Shown: positions 1-7,233 of the stretch, piece by piece
Position numbering within the stretch: the first letter of the stretch is position 1
Layout: each line of letters begins with the position of its first letter
Assembly (NCBI GenBank): GCA_030589835.1
Contig: JAUUZS010000062.1
Coordinates: forward strand, 1-12,105
Direction: 5' to 3'
DNA length: 12,105 bases
Source of the DNA: Cyclobacteriaceae bacterium
GTDB taxonomy: Bacteria > Bacteroidota > Bacteroidia > Cytophagales > Cyclobacteriaceae
The notes under the pieces: generated by a model
The model's database searches: none
What the model was told of the DNA's origin: nothing
What the model saw: the letters and a program-made list of their open reading frames with translations, nothing else
Program-made: the position numbers and the translations under genes

Positions 1-1961
1 AAGGCGAAGATGCCTTAGGTCAATTTCTTACCCTTGACAATGACAGGGAATGCAAAATAACCGCTGTATATAAAGACCTGCCTAAAAATTCCCATTTTCA
101 TTTCGACATCATGATGGCGATGGAAGGTTTGGATGAAAGTAAAAATTCAATTTGGCTCAGCAACAATTTCAATACCTATATTACCCTGAAGGAAGGCCAT
201 GATCCGAAAGATTTTGAGGCCAAGTTTCCTGATTTACTCGACAAATACATAGGCCCTCAGGTGATGCAAATTATGGGTGTCAGCTTTGAAGACCTGAAAA
301 AGTCAGGAACCAAAGTAGAGTATTTATTAACTCCCCTAACAAGTATCCACCTCCATTCCAGTCGAACCGGAGAATTTGAACCGAATGGAAACATGGCTTA
401 TGTGTACATTTTCTCTGCCGTGGCTCTTTTTATATTGATTTTAGCATGTGTCAATTTTATGAATTTATCCACAGCCAAATCTGCAGACCGAGCCAAAGAA
501 GTTGGTATCCGAAAGGTGATGGGTTCATATCGAATTCACTTAATAAAACAGTTCCTTACCGAATCCATAATTCTATGCTTGATCGCATTCATCATTGCCC
601 TTTCCATCTCTTCACTTTTCATTACTTATTTCAATAATTTGTCTGATAAATCCTTATCAATCCCGTTTGATCAGCCGCTATTTTTGATGGCAGTACTCAT
701 TATTGCAATATTTGTTGGCGTCCTTTCTGGCATATACCCTGCCTTTTTTCTTTCATCTTTTCGCCCATTGGCTGTATTACAAGGTAAAGTCGCATCAGGA
801 ATGAAAGGCCGTTTCATTCGAAACTCATTAGTAGTTTTTCAATTTACGATTTCCATACTTCTCATAATTGGAACGACAGCGGTATATAACCAGCTAAATT
901 ATATTCAATCAAAAAACCTCGGATTCAATAAAGATCAGGTAATCGTTGTTCACGATGCATACGCTCTTGGAGATCAGGTCGAAGCTTTTAAAAATCAGAT
1001 AATGCAATCATCTGAGGTATCAAATGGCACTGTATCAGGATTTTTACCGATCCCCTCAAATAGAAGTGATACAGGATTTTGGCCTCAAGGGGAAAAAAAC
1101 CTGGATAATACCGTGAGCATGCAAAAGTGGCGTGTTGATTTTGATTATATCGAAACATTTGATATGAGTATTAAGCAAGGAAGAAATTTCTCCACGGAAT
1201 TTCCTTCTGACTCTTCTGCCATCATTATCAATGAAGCTGCTGCAAAACTATTTGGTTTTGAAAATCCAATTGGGCAAATAGTCGAAACTTTTGCCTTCCT
1301 GCCAGGCAATAAAATTGATCAAAATAGAACAGATAAATATGAGATCGTTGGTGTTGTGGGGGATTTTCATTTTGAATCTTTGAAAAACAATATCAGTGCA
1401 CTAAGCTTTATAGTCGGAAAAAATAATGGAATGATTTCGTTTAAGTTTAATCCCGGACATACCAAAGAAGTGATTTCCAATATTGAATCCACATGGAAAG
1501 CATTAGCTTCAGGTCAGCCTTTCCAGTATTCATTTATGGATGATGATTTTGCAACCCTGTATGCACAGGAACAGAATACAGGAAAAATACTCGCCACTTT
1601 TACTGGATTAGCTATCTTGATTGCTTGTCTTGGCCTTTTTGCACTTTCGGCATTTACCATCGAACAAAGCACAAAGGAGATAGGGATCAGGAAATCATTA
1701 GGCGCTTCAGTCTCTAATATAGTCGTGCTATTGTCACGTGAATTCAGCCTGTTGGTAATTATTGCATTTATAGTATCATTGCCTTTGGCATGGTATGGTA
1801 TATCGGTGTGGCTGCGAAATTTTGAATTTAAAGATGATCCGGGAATTACAATCTATATCACTGCCGGTTTGCTGGCATTAATAGTTGCCTGGTTAACAAT
1901 AAGTTTTCAATCTATCAAGGCGGCATTGGCCAATCCGGCAAATTCACTAAGGGATGAATAA
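1..1961 (+). CDS. ABC transporter permease, double MacB_PCD/FtsX type, 5' end outside the window
   Basis: Inner-membrane permease subunit of a MacB/FtsX-type ABC system; substrate unknown. The frame is open from base 3, and the residues before the first in-window ATG (111) continue a MacB_PCD periplasmic domain (ITAVYKDLPKNSHFHF), so 111 is an internal methionine. By comparison with the complete paralogue at 4788, about 150 N-terminal residues are missing. Visible parts in order: end of the first periplasmic domain; first FtsX block of three TM segments from about 390, with the signature AKEVGIRKVMGS; a further TM segment from about 820; second periplasmic domain about 950-1560; second FtsX block from about 1590 with TKEIGIRKSLGAS; and the family-type tail ANSLRDE. 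FtsX signature loops normally contact the ATPase, and no ATPase gene is present here. The next gene in the same direction is a permease fragment 2.3 kb away, so this gene probably ended or lost its operon partner here. Confidence 0.93.
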   Translation, partial: GEDALGQFLTLDNDRECKITAVYKDLPKNSHFHFDIMMAMEGLDESKNSIWLSNNFNTYITLKEGHDPKDFEAKFPDLLDKYIGPQVMQIMGVSFEDLKKSGTKVEYLLTPLTSIHLHSSRTGEFEPNGNMAYVYIFSAVALFILILACVNFMNLSTAKSADRAKEVGIRKVMGSYRIHLIKQFLTESIILCLIAFIIALSISSLFITYFNNLSDKSLSIPFDQPLFLMAVLIIAIFVGVLSGIYPAFFLSSFRPLAVLQGKVASGMKGRFIRNSLVVFQFTISILLIIGTTAVYNQLNYIQSKNLGFNKDQVIVVHDAYALGDQVEAFKNQIMQSSEVSNGTVSGFLPIPSNRSDTGFWPQGEKNLDNTVSMQKWRVDFDYIETFDMSIKQGRNFSTEFPSDSSAIIINEAAAKLFGFENPIGQIVETFAFLPGNKIDQNRTDKYEIVGVVGDFHFESLKNNISALSFIVGKNNGMISFKFNPGHTKEVISNIESTWKALASGQPFQYSFMDDDFATLYAQEQNTGKILATFTGLAILIACLGLFALSAFTIEQSTKEIGIRKSLGASVSNIVVLLSREFSLLVIIAFIVSLPLAWYGISVWLRNFEFKDDPGITIYITAGLLALIVAWLTISFQSIKAALANPANSLRDE

Positions 1962-2034
1962 ATATATTGTAGTATCTAAGTTATAATATTCGTATATAAT
2001 TTGATAAAAGTTTGGAGTGAACTAAAGTTTAAAG

Positions 2035-2070
2035 TGCCTAAAGTTGCGAAGAATTCTTCAACTTTAGGCA
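2035..2070. repeat. 36-bp near-perfect palindrome with flanking ACTTTA-type repeats
   Basis: The arms TGCCTAAAGTT (2035-2045) and AACTTTAGGCA (2060-2070) are exact reverse complements. Between them GAAGAATTCTTC is itself a palindrome, and the only asymmetry is a two-base bulge (GC at 2046-2047). A second, alternative pairing joins AAAGTGCCT (2031-2039) with AGGCACTTT (2091-2099). Read on the minus strand, 2070 down to about 2005 is a degenerate run of short ACTTTA-type units (ACTTTAGGC, ACTTTAA, ACTTTAGTTC, ACTCCAA, ACTTTT). It starts 74 bp after the permease stop. It could act as a terminator or mRNA-stabilising hairpin, but no T-tract follows either arm. A dispersed intergenic repeat is the likelier reading. 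Confidence 0.6.
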
Positions 2071-2104
2071 TTCTAAATACTTGAAACTCCAGGCACTTTT
2101 CTAG

Positions 2105-2394
2105 CTTGTCCAGGTTAGGTTTATTGCCATGGTTATGAACACTGGCCAAAAGGTAATACATGATAAGGGCCTTGTGTACGTCGGGGTAAAAGATGCATGG
2201 ATATTTACTCAGGTACTTCTTTCGGATGATGGAAGAAGCTATCCGCAGAAGGGAAAAAGTAAACGAACGGTCACGGTACTTTATACTACAATTTACCAAT
2301 GATGAAAGGCGCTGGATTTTCAGATGATGAAATCAATCAACTTATCATAGTAAATCCGGATATTGCATATGCAATTTGGAAACGATTGGTTTAG
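2105..2394 (+). pseudogene. Frameshifted C-terminal remnant, phosphotriesterase-family (amidohydrolase) hydrolase
   Basis: Two overlapping plus-strand frames together read like the end of a phosphotriesterase-type metallohydrolase. Frame 2 is open from 2105 to about 2298 and contains DAWIFTQVLLSDDGRSY followed by a basic stretch and LYTTIY. Frame 1 continues from 2299 with MMKGAGFSDDEINQL, IIVNPDIAYAI and a TAG stop at 2392-2394. In the family, the metal-binding Asp sits in a strand with the pattern hhxSHDxG, followed some 25 residues later by FhPxLKxAGFSxxEIxQLhhxNPxxAhAh; the two pieces fit this in order and spacing. One lost base near 2297 would explain the switch. No N-terminal half with the HxH motif was found upstream, where the intergenic repeat begins. 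The family call rests on pattern memory and is moderate; that the region is decayed coding sequence is the stronger claim. Confidence 0.45.
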
Positions 2395-2473
2395 CCTCAA
2401 TAATTTAAAACAGCTCATGAACCCTAACGAGAAGGATAAATATTGATCATAAGTTTGATACTATCTGAATATT

Positions 2474-2505
2474 GTACTTAAAAGGTAAGTACAATTTTAT
2501 TTTTT
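2474..2505 (+). terminator. Weak terminator-like hairpin overlapping the end of the dsrE-like gene
   Basis: GTACTTA (2474-2480) and TAAGTAC (2486-2492) form a perfect 7-bp stem around a 5-base loop. On the plus strand a T-rich stretch follows (AATTTTATTTTTT). This would suit transcripts running rightward from the permease or remnant toward the oppositely oriented dsrE-like gene. The stem has only two G/C pairs and would be unstable, and the left arm overlaps that gene's stop codon, so the match may be chance. Confidence 0.25.
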
Positions 2506-2897
2506 CGAATCAATAGATAAAGGTCTTTCAGGGTGGATATCTCACAAACTTGGGGCGCATTGTTTTTCCTGCTTTTCAGGCAAGTGCCACAACCGAGGAT
2601 TGTTCCTCCTCCATCCAAAAAAGCATCGGTTTGCTTTTTGATATTTTCATCTGTTGTGATCATTGAATCCAGTGCAACCCCATTTCCTAGAAGGAAAATA
2701 CATACCGTAACGCCTTCGTTTATTGAAAAATTTGCAAAACGCATGGCATTCCAAACGGTTTCTGCATCGTCGGAGTACATCACAATACCAATGGAAGTGG
2801 GAGAAGCATCATCACTTTGAATTTTGCTAAATTGAGCATGGCTTTCATTTGAAGAAATGTACCATAACATTACCGTGAGTAGGAGTAGTTTTTTCAT
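2478..2897 (-). CDS. Secreted DsrE/DsrF-like family protein
   Basis: A 139-residue protein with an N-terminal signal peptide (MKKLLLLTVMLW..., probable cleavage after SHA near residue 21), so it is likely periplasmic. The rest has the DsrE fold pattern: a first strand SIGIVMYSDD, a helix with VWNAMRFANF, a second strand with VCIFLLGNGV, then GGGTILGCGTCLKSRK and the end STLKDLYLLIRKNKIVLTF. The CGTC cysteines (residues 103 and 106) lie where DsrE/TusD-like proteins place their reactive cysteine; two further cysteines are at 66 and 118. The family handles sulfur as persulfide or thiol, but the role of exported members is not settled. I chose ATG at 2897 because it gives a signal peptide directly; extending to 2924 would require TTG and add nine residues before it. 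No operon partner: the next minus-strand gene is 218 bp upstream. Confidence 0.85.
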   Translation of the reverse strand: MKKLLLLTVMLWYISSNESHAQFSKIQSDDASPTSIGIVMYSDDAETVWNAMRFANFSINEGVTVCIFLLGNGVALDSMITTDENIKKQTDAFLDGGGTILGCGTCLKSRKNNAPQVCEISTLKDLYLLIRKNKIVLTF

Positions 2898-3115
2898 GTA
2901 TAAGTAGTATTTTTTGGTGACCAATATTAATTTGATACAAATAGCTTTCGGGTAACCATAAAGTTAAATCAATAGCCCATTTTCTGAAATTTTACGAACA
3001 ATCCATAGACAACTGTAGCAAAAGGGTAGTGTTGCCTTAAGTATCTGCTTCCACGTGTTGTCAGATTATTAAAACCTGACACCAATTTATTTTGTAAGGT
3101 TGGACGCTCCGGTCG

Positions 3116-3757
3116 CTAGTGATGCCTACTAGTTTTTGCTTTTAGGCTCGCTTTCAGCTCTTCAACTTTATTGCGCTCGGTTTGCAATTCTCGACCTAAT
3201 TTTAATTGTTTCTCGTAGCTTTTCTTTTTATGATCTTCAAAGTCCGTCTCAAGATCTTTGTATTTTTTATTTGTTTTAGAGGTAATAATATTACTTCTGA
3301 TAAAACTTATATAGGCAAAAATACCAAATGCGGTCAGTACAGCGATAATAAGCCAGACGATCCATTGATATGTGGTCTTATAAATATTCAATCCAAAAAT
3401 AGACAAACTCTCTCTCAATTTTTCACTTGTAGACAACTGGTCTTCTAATTCCGTAATTCTTATACTTAATTGCGATATTTGACTTTTCTGATCAGCAACG
3501 GTATTTTTTAGCGTGTTAATTTCAGCTCTATTGACCTGTAGCGAATCCTGAACGGACTGTGCATAATTGCCAAGGTCTATACTCCTTATTACCTTAAATT
3601 CGGCATAGGTCTCAGATTTATCCAACATTTTCTGAAACTGGTTCTTCAAAGGCTGATCTATCTGGGTTTCGGTAGACAATTGGGCCTGACTAAAAACCGG
3701 TGCGCCAAACAGAAAAAATGCCAAGGTAAAAAAAACGAAAAGATTACTGTATTTCAT
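3116..3757 (-). CDS. Signal-peptide, coiled-coil, single-TM protein of unknown function
   Basis: A 213-residue protein. Residues 1 to about 23 form a signal peptide (MKYSNLFVFFTLAFFLFG, cleavage near VFSQAQ). Residues 28-70 include KSETYAEFKVIR; 74-117 are a predicted coiled coil (VNRAEINTLKNTVADQKSQI and ITELEDQL). Residues 119-130 (SIFGLNIYKTTY) lead into a TM helix at about 131-153. The C-terminal 60 residues are charged and helical (DLETDFEDHKKKSYEKQLKL) and should face the cytoplasm. I recognise this layout from a Bacteroidota family that databases often call tRNA (guanine-N1)-methyltransferase. Nothing here supports that: there is no TrmD knot or SAM-binding motif, and a membrane-anchored coiled coil is not an enzyme layout. 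Its real role is unknown. ATG at 3757 directly precedes the signal peptide. It is monocistronic in appearance, lying 218 bp upstream of the dsrE-like gene. Confidence 0.85.
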   Translation of the reverse strand: MKYSNLFVFFTLAFFLFGAPVFSQAQLSTETQIDQPLKNQFQKMLDKSETYAEFKVIRSIDLGNYAQSVQDSLQVNRAEINTLKNTVADQKSQISQLSIRITELEDQLSTSEKLRESLSIFGLNIYKTTYQWIVWLIIAVLTAFGIFAYISFIRSNIITSKTNKKYKDLETDFEDHKKKSYEKQLKLGRELQTERNKVEELKASLKAKTSRHH

Positions 3758-3943
3758 GTTATAATAGAATATCTAACGGTTATCAAAAGAAAATGGAAGC
3801 TGTATTAAGCAACGTAATTTTAATCTTAAAAGTACGTTCGCTATACAAGCCCCACATCTTGCAATATCCCTGTTTTATGAATTAAATTAAAATATTTGAT
3901 TTAATATTTTTTAGTAAATGCCCATGTGCATAACATTTCCCTG
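3758..3943. other. AT-rich intergenic region upstream of the coiled-coil gene
   Basis: Starts immediately upstream of the minus-strand coiled-coil gene and must contain its promoter. A TTCTTTTG sequence on the minus strand about 30 bp upstream of its ATG is one base from the Bacteroidota TAnnTTTG -7 pattern, which is weak evidence. A 7-bp inverted repeat ATTAAAT/ATTTAAT (3881-3905) is expected by chance in sequence this AT-rich. I see no coding remnant. The non-genic stretch continues into the MITE-like element and then 4093-4253, where I found nothing convincing. Confidence 0.5.
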
Positions 3944-4092
3944 ATTAGTGTCTGTCCATAAAGTCTGCTATCTGCGTTACGCTTGCTCTCAAAATGATCA
4001 TTTACGAAATGTAAACTCACATTTTTCGAGCTACGCAAGCCTTGATAGCAAACTTTCTGAACCAGACACTGACTTTATAGACAGACTCTAAT
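3944..4092. mobile_element. MITE-like inverted-repeat element, 149 bp, no transposase
   Basis: Terminal inverted repeats 3944-3965 and 4071-4092 match at 20 of 22 positions (core GTCTGTC.ATAAAGTC). Inside them a second, imperfect arm pair (about 3959-3997 against 4020-4057) shares AAAGT.TGCTATC near its outer end and AAAATG at its inner end, so almost the whole element could fold into one hairpin. The right end also carries an internal CAGACACT (4063-4070) that is the exact complement of AGTGTCTG at the left end. If the ends are set at GTGTCTGTC and GACAGACTC, TA lies immediately outside both, which fits the TA duplication made by IS630/mariner-type transposases. It encodes nothing. It sits between the divergent coiled-coil gene and the permease fragment. 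The parent transposon is not in the window. Confidence 0.6.
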
Positions 4093-4253
4093 TAAGCGGG
4101 GATAATGAATCCTTCCAGATGTTCAATTAAGAACAAAAGTGTAGGATTTTCCAACACTATCGGAAATGCCTTAAATTATATATCACTGAGTATCTGTTAT
4201 TTAATTTTTGGCATCTGATTGGCTATTATCGAGATTACGAATAAAATTAAGTT

Positions 4254-4436
4254 ATGTTCAAGCATCTCATAAAAATTGCCGTTGCTGAACTTCTTGAAGT
4301 AAAAGAGAAAAACAATGATGTATATAAAGAATTCTTTCCAAACATGCTTTTTGACATTCGGTAACTTGGCGATGATGATGCAACACCGGTCATATACAAT
4401 GCGTCCGAAAAAACTTTTCTTTTCTTTGATCACAAT
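4254..4436 (+). pseudogene. Broken reading frame of unknown family, stop in the middle
   Basis: From ATG 4254 the frame reads MFKHLIKIAVAELLEVKEKN and on to KEFFPNMLFDIR. It then meets TAA (4362-4364) and continues in the same frame with LGDDDATPVIYNASEKTFLF to about 4436. The mixed, polar, amphipathic composition looks like real protein rather than translated AT-rich noise, and a single substitution would remove the stop. I do not recognise the family. Its right end coincides with the point where permease homology starts in a different frame (about 4430-4440), which suggests a deletion junction. It could also be chance; both halves are short. Confidence 0.3.
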
Positions 4437-4776
4437 ATTAAGCGCACCAGTAGGCATGTTTGGCCTTGTGGCATTTACTACAAAATCCAGGGCCAAAGAA
4501 GTTGGAATCAGAAAAATTCATGGAGCATCGGCAAGTCAGATATTCGGCTTGCTAGCAAGGGAATTTGTAGTACTTATCATTATCGCAATATTATTATCCT
4601 GGCCTACCGGAATTGTATTTAAATCGATTGATCCCGCTGCATATAAGGCAGAAACCGAGTTATGGGAATACCTGTTCACGGGTGGGCTGGTATTACTAAT
4701 TGCCTTTTTTACGATATCCTATCATACGCAGAAAGTTTCAAAGCAAAATCCGACAGAAGCATTGAGGTATGAGTAA
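4315..4776 (+). pseudogene. ABC permease C-terminal fragment (last FtsX block only)
   Basis: The open frame can start at ATG 4315, but permease homology begins only at about 4438 (ILSAPVGMFGLVAF). It then covers the second FtsX block: the signature SRAKEVGIRKIHGASASQIF, two further TM segments (VVLIIIAILLSWPTGIVF and LFTGGLVLLIAFFTISY) and the family tail NPTEALRYE. About 110 of roughly 800 residues remain, so the N-terminal TM helix, both periplasmic domains and the first FtsX block are gone. The first 40 residues of the frame have no permease character and overlap the unknown broken frame at 4254-4436. The product is very unlikely to work as a transporter subunit. It ends 11 bp before the next permease start, showing that it was once a member of the same tandem array. 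Confidence 0.8.
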
Positions 4777-4787
4777 CATAAATTATT

Positions 4788-7184
4788 ATGATAGACTTAC
4801 ATAAAAAACTTGCACTACGACGCCTGCGAAGAAATAAATATATCTGGATAAATATATTCGGATTATCATTAGGCATAGCTGTATTCATGACCCTAAGCTT
4901 ATTTATTCAAAATGAAAATAGCTATGAAAAAGAGCATGTTCAACTCGACAATATTTATCGCCTGGAGCAAATTATGAAAGGGGATGGTGCACGAAAGTTG
5001 TGTGGCACGCCACCACCTATTAGCCTGGTGATCGACAAGGACATTGCAGGTATCAGAAAATGCACAAGAATGACCGGGCAACAGTCAGGAGTGATACGAA
5101 TCGAAGATGGCACCAAAACTACGGTCGATAATATCATATTTGCAGACAAAGCATTTCTGGAAATATTCACTTACCCCGTGGTTCACGGGGCACCGGACGG
5201 CAATCTCGATCAACCTTTCATGGCTGTTATTACTAAAGAATACTCAAAAAGGATTTTTGGAACTGAAAATTCTATTGGAAAAAGCATATGGCATGACAAT
5301 CGTGTTGAAATTGAAATTCAATCTGTCGTTGAACAACTTTCAGATAATTCGCATCTTAACTTTTCTATACTTATCTCTTTTGAAACCATCGTATCCATTG
5401 CTGGTGAAGAAATTATCAATCACGACTGGGATAGTAACTGGCTCCACAACTATGTGTTGCTGGATGGTAAAACATCCCCGGAAACGGTGAATCGTAACCT
5501 GGATGAATATTTGAAAAAGTACCAGGGAGAGGACTCTCAAAATAGCTTATACCTGATGCCATTAAAAGATATTCACCTACATGCTGATGTGGTGGATGAA
5601 TTCGCTCAAACAGGAAGCTTCCAGAACAATATCATCTATGTGGTCATTGCAATTCTTATTATATTGATCGCTGGCATCAACTACATCAACCTGACTATTG
5701 CGTACTCAGCGGCAAGAATTAAGGAAATTGGCATAAGAAAAGTTATTGGCGCAAATCGTAAAAATATTATTGGACAATTATTGGGTGAAAGTAGCATCTC
5801 AATTTTGATCTCTATGCTTATTGCTCTTATCCTTATCGAGTTGTTCATCCCGATTTTTAATACCCTTGTCAACCGAAACCTTTATGTAAATTACCAGGAG
5901 AACTGGCAGTTTATTGCCCTTTTTATATCCATAAGTTTAGGACTTGGCTTAATAACCGGATTATTGCCAGCTAAAAGCTTGTCTGGATTTCAGCCACTCT
6001 CCATGGCCAGCAAAGCAATGATCAAAGGAAATAAAGGGTTGTATTTCCGGTATGGGCTGGTTTTGTTTCAGTTCTTCATCACCATATCACTGATATCCGG
6101 CACACTGATAATCTTCAAGCAATACAGCTTTCTTAAGAACAAGGATTTGGGGTATAATAAAGATCAGGTAGTTATTCTAAGCCTGGCCAATCCGCAATAT
6201 CAAAAGCTATATCAGTATAAAACCGAACTGGAGAAGCTTCCTGGAATTGAAAAAGTGGATTGCTCAGATTATTTGCCGATGAATTCTACCAACTGGACGA
6301 TGTTTACCTGGGAGGGTGCTGCTGCAGAGCAATATATGAAGATGAATATTAACTATATCGGATCGGAATTTACAGAGGTTTATGATATTGAAATAGTTAA
6401 TGGTGAGGGCTTTAGGCCTGAGTTGGCTGACAGGGAACAAATGTATGTGCTACTGAATGAAACCGCTGTAAAGGAGCTAGGATGGGAAGATGATCCTATT
6501 GGCAAAGAAATAATGTGGCAGGTAGATTATCGAACCAGAAATGTGAAAACAGCAAAAGTTGTAGGCATCGCAAAGGATTTCCATTATTTATCCAAGCATC
6601 AATCCATCAGGCCGCTCATCATGCCATTATTAAATCTTGAAACTACCGGAGGAACGTTATCTGTAAAAATTTCATCTGGCAATTTGAACCCCCAAATAGA
6701 AAGCATAGGGCAGGTTTTCAAGAAAACCTATCCGGATGAACCATTCAATTTTCAATTTGCCAATGAGGTGGTAAATAATTTGTATCAAACAGAGCAGAAA
6801 ATGAGCAGGCTGGTTTTATCATTGACTTTCATTGCCATTACCATAGCCATCATGGGATTGGTGGGATTGGTGTCTTATACCGCAAATCAAAAGACAAAAG
6901 AGATCGGCATCAGAAAAGTGAATGGCGCCAGCATATTTAATATTGTGAAGTTGCTCTCGATGGATTTCACCAAACTTTTAATAGTAGGGTTCCTCATATC
7001 CTGTCCGGTTTCATTATTCATCATGAAGCTATGGTTGCAGAACTTCGCATATCAGACTTCGATATCCTGGTGGATCTTTTTCACTACCCTGAGTGGTATT
7101 TTGATCATTTCATTTATCTCCATCGGATTTCAAACTATAAAAGCAGCCTCACAAAATCCGGTGGATGCATTGAGGTATGAGTAA
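4788..7184 (+). CDS. ABC transporter permease, double MacB_PCD/FtsX type
   Basis: A complete 798-residue inner-membrane permease, close to the usual length for this family. Order of parts: basic cytoplasmic start (KKLALRRLRRNK); TM1 at about 18-40 (WINIFGLSLGIAVFMTLSLF); first periplasmic MacB_PCD domain to about 275; first FtsX block about 281-370 with the signature IKEIGIRKVIGANRKNI and its TM helices; another TM from about 425 (VLFQFFITISLISGTLIIF); second periplasmic domain to about 665; second FtsX block about 670-790 with TKEIGIRKVNGASIFNI; tail NPVDALRYE. MacB-like permeases couple ATP hydrolysis in the cytoplasm to movements of the periplasmic domain, exporting substrates or pulling lipoproteins. 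The cargo here is unknown and no ATPase is adjacent. ATG 4788 lies 11 bp after the preceding permease fragment, and its N-terminus aligns with the family start. Likely co-transcribed with the gene at 7234. Confidence 0.93.
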   Translation: MIDLHKKLALRRLRRNKYIWINIFGLSLGIAVFMTLSLFIQNENSYEKEHVQLDNIYRLEQIMKGDGARKLCGTPPPISLVIDKDIAGIRKCTRMTGQQSGVIRIEDGTKTTVDNIIFADKAFLEIFTYPVVHGAPDGNLDQPFMAVITKEYSKRIFGTENSIGKSIWHDNRVEIEIQSVVEQLSDNSHLNFSILISFETIVSIAGEEIINHDWDSNWLHNYVLLDGKTSPETVNRNLDEYLKKYQGEDSQNSLYLMPLKDIHLHADVVDEFAQTGSFQNNIIYVVIAILIILIAGINYINLTIAYSAARIKEIGIRKVIGANRKNIIGQLLGESSISILISMLIALILIELFIPIFNTLVNRNLYVNYQENWQFIALFISISLGLGLITGLLPAKSLSGFQPLSMASKAMIKGNKGLYFRYGLVLFQFFITISLISGTLIIFKQYSFLKNKDLGYNKDQVVILSLANPQYQKLYQYKTELEKLPGIEKVDCSDYLPMNSTNWTMFTWEGAAAEQYMKMNINYIGSEFTEVYDIEIVNGEGFRPELADREQMYVLLNETAVKELGWEDDPIGKEIMWQVDYRTRNVKTAKVVGIAKDFHYLSKHQSIRPLIMPLLNLETTGGTLSVKISSGNLNPQIESIGQVFKKTYPDEPFNFQFANEVVNNLYQTEQKMSRLVLSLTFIAITIAIMGLVGLVSYTANQKTKEIGIRKVNGASIFNIVKLLSMDFTKLLIVGFLISCPVSLFIMKLWLQNFAYQTSISWWIFFTTLSGILIISFISIGFQTIKAASQNPVDALRYE

Positions 7185-7233
7185 TTTGGGTAAATGGTAA
7201 AGGCGCAAAGATTAAAAGCTAAAATTCAAAAAT

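Noticed and set aside
111..113. ATG as the start of the first permease
   Set aside because: The frame is open to the window edge and the upstream residues continue the periplasmic domain, so this methionine is internal.
1976..2299. Minus-strand open frame of 107 codons
   Set aside because: It would need a TTG start, runs through the palindrome and ACTTTA-type repeats, and is antisense to the phosphotriesterase-like remnant, which explains its open frame.
2533..2820. Plus-strand open frame of 95 codons
   Set aside because: It is the antisense shadow of the DsrE-like gene, which has a signal peptide and family motifs.
3059..3081. Inverted repeat TGTCAG/CTGACA downstream of the coiled-coil gene, considered as a terminator
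   Set aside because: Only 6 bp of stem, an 11-base loop and no T-tract on the relevant strand.
3881..3905. ATTAAAT/ATTTAAT inverted repeat considered as an operator
   Set aside because: The stretch is almost pure A/T, where such a match is expected by chance.
4197..4496. Minus-strand open frame of 99 codons
   Set aside because: It is antisense to the permease fragment and to the broken frame at 4254-4436, and has no recognisable domain.
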